A DNA stretch of 64,000 bases, taken from contig NZ_LR735024.1 of the NCBI RefSeq assembly GCF_900009265.2, positions 1-64,000 on the forward strand. The letters run 5' to 3'. The translations under genes were made by a program, and so were the position numbers. Numbering within the stretch: the first letter of the stretch is position 1; each line of letters begins with the position of its first letter. The DNA is from Planktothrix paucivesiculata PCC 9631. GTDB lineage: Bacteria > Cyanobacteriota > Cyanobacteriia > Cyanobacteriales > Microcoleaceae. Under the pieces are notes generated by a model. It saw nothing but the letters and a program-made list of their open reading frames with translations, did not search any database and was not told the DNA's origin. This document shows positions 59,972 through 64,000 of the stretch, one piece after another.

Positions 59972-60901
59972 TCAACCGTCTTGATTAATTTGAGTGATTA
60001 ACTCCTGTAAAATTTCAGGAGCTTGAGTATTGTCAATTTGGCAAGTTCCGGCGTTTTCGTGACCCCCTCCCTCATACTTTAACATCAACTCACCAATATT
60101 GGTTTTAGAGGTTCGTTGGAAAATAGATTTACCCACAGCAAAGACTGTATTTTGTTGTTTAACTCCCCACAAAATATGAATAGAAATATTGCATTCGGGG
60201 AATAAAGCGTAAATCATAAACCGATTACCCGCATAGATCACTTCTTCAGAACGTAAATCCAAAATCACTAAGTTTTGATGAACTTGGGAACAGCGTTTCA
60301 GTTGTTCTTTAAAACGGTCTTCATGTTCAAAATAAATCTCCACCCGTTCTTTGACATCAGGAAGCTGTAAAATATCAGTAATCGGATGGTTTTTACAATA
60401 ATCAATTAACTCCATCATTAGTTGATAATTAGAAATCCGAAAATCTCTAAATCTTCCTAATCCGGTTCGGGCATCCATCAGAAAGTTTAATAACACCCAA
60501 CCTTCAGGATTTAAAACTTCTTCCTGATTAAATTGGGCGGAATCTGCTTTATCCACCGCTACCATCATTTCCTCAGAAATATTAGGAAATTTAGCCTTTC
60601 CTCCATAGTAATTATATAAAACCCTAGCGGCCGAAGCAGCATGGGGATCAATGATATAATTTTCATTAATAGAAGGATTGCGAAGGGTTTCACTAAAATG
60701 ATGATCAAAGGCAAGATAAACCCCTTCAACATAGGGTAAATTTGTCGTAATATCCTGATTCGTAATTTCAATTTTGCCATCCTGCATATCTTTAGGATGA
60801 ACAAATTTAATTTGATCAATCAGGTCTAAATCTTTTAACAGTACCGCACAGACTAAACCATCAAAATCACTGCGGGTGACTAATCTATATTTTTGAGTCA
60901 T
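59972..60901 (-). CDS. DHH-family phosphoesterase
   Basis: This cytoplasmic phosphoesterase of the DHH superfamily (309 residues) is related to exopolyphosphatases, pAp phosphatases and NrnA-type oligoribonucleases. Metal motifs include RSDFDGLVCA near residues 10-19 and FDHHFSE near 65. The DHHA1-like end has YEGGGHENAGTCQI. The exact substrate cannot be read: polyphosphate, pAp, nano-RNA and cyclic-dinucleotide products are all possible. AAGGA lies 8 bp before ATG 60901. It follows pta in the same direction, separated by 102 bp. Confidence 0.85.
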   Translation of the reverse strand: MTQKYRLVTRSDFDGLVCAVLLKDLDLIDQIKFVHPKDMQDGKIEITNQDITTNLPYVEGVYLAFDHHFSETLRNPSINENYIIDPHAASAARVLYNYYGGKAKFPNISEEMMVAVDKADSAQFNQEEVLNPEGWVLLNFLMDARTGLGRFRDFRISNYQLMMELIDYCKNHPITDILQLPDVKERVEIYFEHEDRFKEQLKRCSQVHQNLVILDLRSEEVIYAGNRFMIYALFPECNISIHILWGVKQQNTVFAVGKSIFQRTSKTNIGELMLKYEGGGHENAGTCQIDNTQAPEILQELITQINQDG

Positions 60902-61003
60902 TGTTTTTTCCTTGAGATTGAATACTCTATTATACTTTTCTCCAGAGGATTAAGCATCATCATCCCCTCCACAAATCAAACCAGGAATTAGCCCATTGAA
61001 ACC

Positions 61004-63112
61004 TCAACCCGCCCCATCGCCAGAATTCATACCCTGAGCTTGAATAGCGGTAATGGCAACAGTATTCACAATATCGGTAATCGTACAGCCGCGACTTAAA
61101 TCATTCACGGGTTTATTTAAGCCTTGTAAAACCGGGCCAATGGCAACGGCATTCGCAGACCTTTGTACGGCTTTATAAGTATTATTTCCGGTGTTTAAAT
61201 CGGGGAAAATAAATACTGTTGCGTGTCCAGCTACTTCGCTTCCTGGTAGTTTAGTTTGAGCTACCCCTTCATCAACGGCCGCATCATATTGGATAGGGCC
61301 TTCTATTTTTAAATCGGGCCGTAATTGACGGGCAATTATGGTAGCCTCTCGAACTTTATCCACATCTTTTCCCTGTCCTGATTCTCCAGTAGAATAGGAT
61401 AACATTGCCACTAAAGGTTCTACTCCAAATTGTTCGGCGGTTAAAGCGGAAGTAATGGCAATATCGGCTAATTGTTGCGGGTTGGGATTGGGATTGACTG
61501 CACAATCTCCATAGACTAAAACCCGATCTTCTAAACACATAAAAAACACACTAGAAACAATCGAACATCCCGGTTGAGTTTTAATAAATTCCAAGGCTGG
61601 ACGAATGGTATGTCCGGTGGTATGAACGGCCCCGGAAACCATGCCATCGGCCATACCTTTATAGACCATCATCGTGCCAAAATAACTTAAATCGTGCATC
61701 ACATCTAGGGCACAATCTTCCGTAATTCCCTTATGTTGTCGCAATTGATAATAGGTTTGAGCATAGTCTTCATGCCAAGGAGAGATCATGGGATTAACAA
61801 TATTAACTCCTTCTAATTTTAATCCCAGTGATGTTGCTTTTTCTCGAATTTCTTGGGGATTTCCTAATAAAGTAATATCCACAATTCCCCGTCTTAATAA
61901 AATTTCAGTGGCTTTTAAAATCCGTTCTTCTATGCCTTCGGGTAAAACAATATGTTGACGTTGTTTCTTTGCCCGGGCGACCAGTTCGTACTCGAACATA
62001 ATCGGAGTAATCCGGGAAGAATGGGATAAAGCAATCCGTTTTTCAATTTTAGAGCTATCAATATGGTTTTCAAATAGTCCTAAAGCTGAGGCAATTTTTC
62101 GTTCATTATCGGGGGTAATTTTTGAGTGAATATGGTTGATTATAGTTGCGGTATTATAGGTATCGCTTTCTACCGTAAACATCGGCACTGTCCATTTTTT
62201 AAACCCTTGAATTAGTTTTTGCAGAGAGGGTGGCAATTCAAACCCCCCAGTTAAAATAATTCCGGCAATATTGGGGTAAGTTTCTGAAAAAGCCGACGCT
62301 AAACACGCTAAAATAATATCAGCCCGATCGCCTGGGGTAACAATTAAACAACCTTCCCGAATATGATAAAGAAAATTAGGAACGTGCATCGCTGCCACTT
62401 TAAACGATAACACTTCCTGTTTTAATTGTTCGGGATCGCCATGGACAAATTTAGCGTCAAGGGCGGCAATAATTTCCCCGACGGTGGGTTTAGAAAGAGC
62501 CTCTATTTCTGGTAAAATAAAGACGGGATCATCATAAGACCAAATCTCTGCTAATTCCTGGGAAACGGATGGAAATTGTTCGGGAGAAATCCGATTAACC
62601 ATGGTTGCTACCAGGGTTAAATCCCTTTCTATAAAGGCTTTCCGTTCACTTTTGACACTACTAATCACATCTTCTTGACTTTTTCCCTGTCCATTCGCGA
62701 CTAATAAAATTGGGGCATCGAGTTGATTAGCAATTTCCGCATTAAAATTAAACTCAAAGGCGGAAATAATATCAGTGAAATCCGTGCCTTCACAGACAAT
62801 AAAATCACATTTTTCTTCTAAAGTCTTATATTTCTCAATAATCCGTTTCAGGATTTCTTCAAACTGTCCCTCGGCAATTAAAGTCCGGGTTTCTTCATGG
62901 GTTACGCCATAATAATCTTGATAGGGAAACTCCAAATGATAGCGACTCCGAATCAGTTCAATATCATTATCCAGTTGAGTTCCTGCCTGAATTATCGGCC
63001 GGAAAAATCCTAACCGTCGGATGCGTTTCGAGAGTAATTCCATGATTCCTAACAGAATTAAGGATTTACCGCTATCGGGTTCAATGCTAGTAATATATAA
63101 GTTGCTAATCAT
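61004..63112 (-). CDS. pta: Phosphate acetyltransferase (long form)
   Basis: Pta converts acetyl-CoA and phosphate to acetyl phosphate, linking central carbon flow to acetate. This 702-residue protein is the long type: a P-loop BioD-like N-domain (ITSIEPDSGKSLILLGIMEL), a DRTGG domain (about 215-325), and the catalytic PTA_PTB domain (about 380-700) with GMADGMVSGAVHTT, STGESGQGKDVDKV and DLNTGNNTYKAVQRSANAVA. I use ATG 63112 instead of the in-frame TTG at 63127. No ackA gene is adjacent. It diverges from hemB; the 191-bp gap holds both promoters. Confidence 0.95.
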   Translation of the reverse strand: MISNLYITSIEPDSGKSLILLGIMELLSKRIRRLGFFRPIIQAGTQLDNDIELIRSRYHLEFPYQDYYGVTHEETRTLIAEGQFEEILKRIIEKYKTLEEKCDFIVCEGTDFTDIISAFEFNFNAEIANQLDAPILLVANGQGKSQEDVISSVKSERKAFIERDLTLVATMVNRISPEQFPSVSQELAEIWSYDDPVFILPEIEALSKPTVGEIIAALDAKFVHGDPEQLKQEVLSFKVAAMHVPNFLYHIREGCLIVTPGDRADIILACLASAFSETYPNIAGIILTGGFELPPSLQKLIQGFKKWTVPMFTVESDTYNTATIINHIHSKITPDNERKIASALGLFENHIDSSKIEKRIALSHSSRITPIMFEYELVARAKKQRQHIVLPEGIEERILKATEILLRRGIVDITLLGNPQEIREKATSLGLKLEGVNIVNPMISPWHEDYAQTYYQLRQHKGITEDCALDVMHDLSYFGTMMVYKGMADGMVSGAVHTTGHTIRPALEFIKTQPGCSIVSSVFFMCLEDRVLVYGDCAVNPNPNPQQLADIAITSALTAEQFGVEPLVAMLSYSTGESGQGKDVDKVREATIIARQLRPDLKIEGPIQYDAAVDEGVAQTKLPGSEVAGHATVFIFPDLNTGNNTYKAVQRSANAVAIGPVLQGLNKPVNDLSRGCTITDIVNTVAITAIQAQGMNSGDGAG

Positions 63113-63264
63113 AAATAAAAAAGGCAATAGACACTCTTGCAGTCATTGTAGGCTGATTTGCTAACTAGACTGTTGCAGTCGTAGCAATTTTGCTGTTTTT
63201 TTAAAATTGTTACATTTATTAACAACTTAGGGACATCCAGAACCCACCCAAATGGGATAATTAA

Positions 63265-64000
<736 letters not shown>

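Overview
The window is a stretch of cyanobacterial chromosome, most likely from a filamentous, non-symbiotic Oscillatoriales-type genus such as Planktothrix or Oscillatoria (genus is inference). Support comes from chlorophyll synthase (chlG), a Mg-type hemB, a phytochrome with a GAF-domain cysteine, several cyanobacteria-restricted small proteins, frequent HIP1 octamers (GCGATCGC), dispersed palindromic repeats, and AT-leaning coding sequence. There is no prophage, plasmid backbone, CRISPR array or complete transposon. Nearly all genes read as chromosomal housekeeping, envelope or signalling functions.

Layout. 0-3 kb: prfB (minus; needs a programmed +1 frameshift) diverges from a GT39-type membrane glycosyltransferase. 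3-8.1 kb: a large TPR-CHAT protease-like protein and an upstream partner with a DUF4384-like C-terminus, both minus; the first carries an in-frame palindromic repeat. 8.3-14 kb: a small membrane protein, chlG, a class A PBP, a small conserved protein, trxA, fabG. 14.1-18.2 kb: a PIN-toxin/antitoxin pair and a phytochrome-PAS-GGDEF-EAL protein. 18.5-24.4 kb: GpgS-like glycosyltransferase, site-2 protease, DUF3067 protein, a predicted membrane pseudokinase, an exported protein. 24.6-31.2 kb: PBP1C, Mo-nitrogenase C-terminal-like protein, a CLC-CBS-UspA transporter whose gating Glu is Gln, repeats, a Uma2 protein, tRNA-Val. 31.2-41 kb: an AAA-like ATPase with a decayed second AAA module behind it, diverging from a 2622-residue RTX protein with three kinds of long tandem repeat. 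41-50 kb: dCache-HAMP-PAS-PAS adenylate cyclase, C39-like peptidase, a MITE-like element, SGNH hydrolase, an intact Ser/Thr kinase, tRNA-Ser, a pentapeptide-repeat protein. 50-64 kb: small conserved proteins, a LEA-like/DnaJ-CTD-like protein, a pentapeptide-TPR protein, an amino-acid binding protein, a TPR-GT61 protein, a metzincin, a DHH phosphoesterase, pta, and the 5' part of hemB, which runs off the window.

How the genes fit together. Several encode envelope assembly (two class A PBPs, GT39, SGNH hydrolase, C39-like peptidase, metzincin, RTX protein). Others sense light or ligands and make second messengers (phytochrome c-di-GMP enzyme, adenylate cyclase) or act as kinases or pseudokinases. 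The best candidate for a poorly described system is the TPR-CHAT gene with its DUF4384-like neighbour. Other points for a second look are the pseudokinase, the Gln-gated CLC, and tandem repeats inside coding sequences at several scales (15, 81, 90, 141 and 270 bp). All assignments come from reading motifs by eye; no database search was run.
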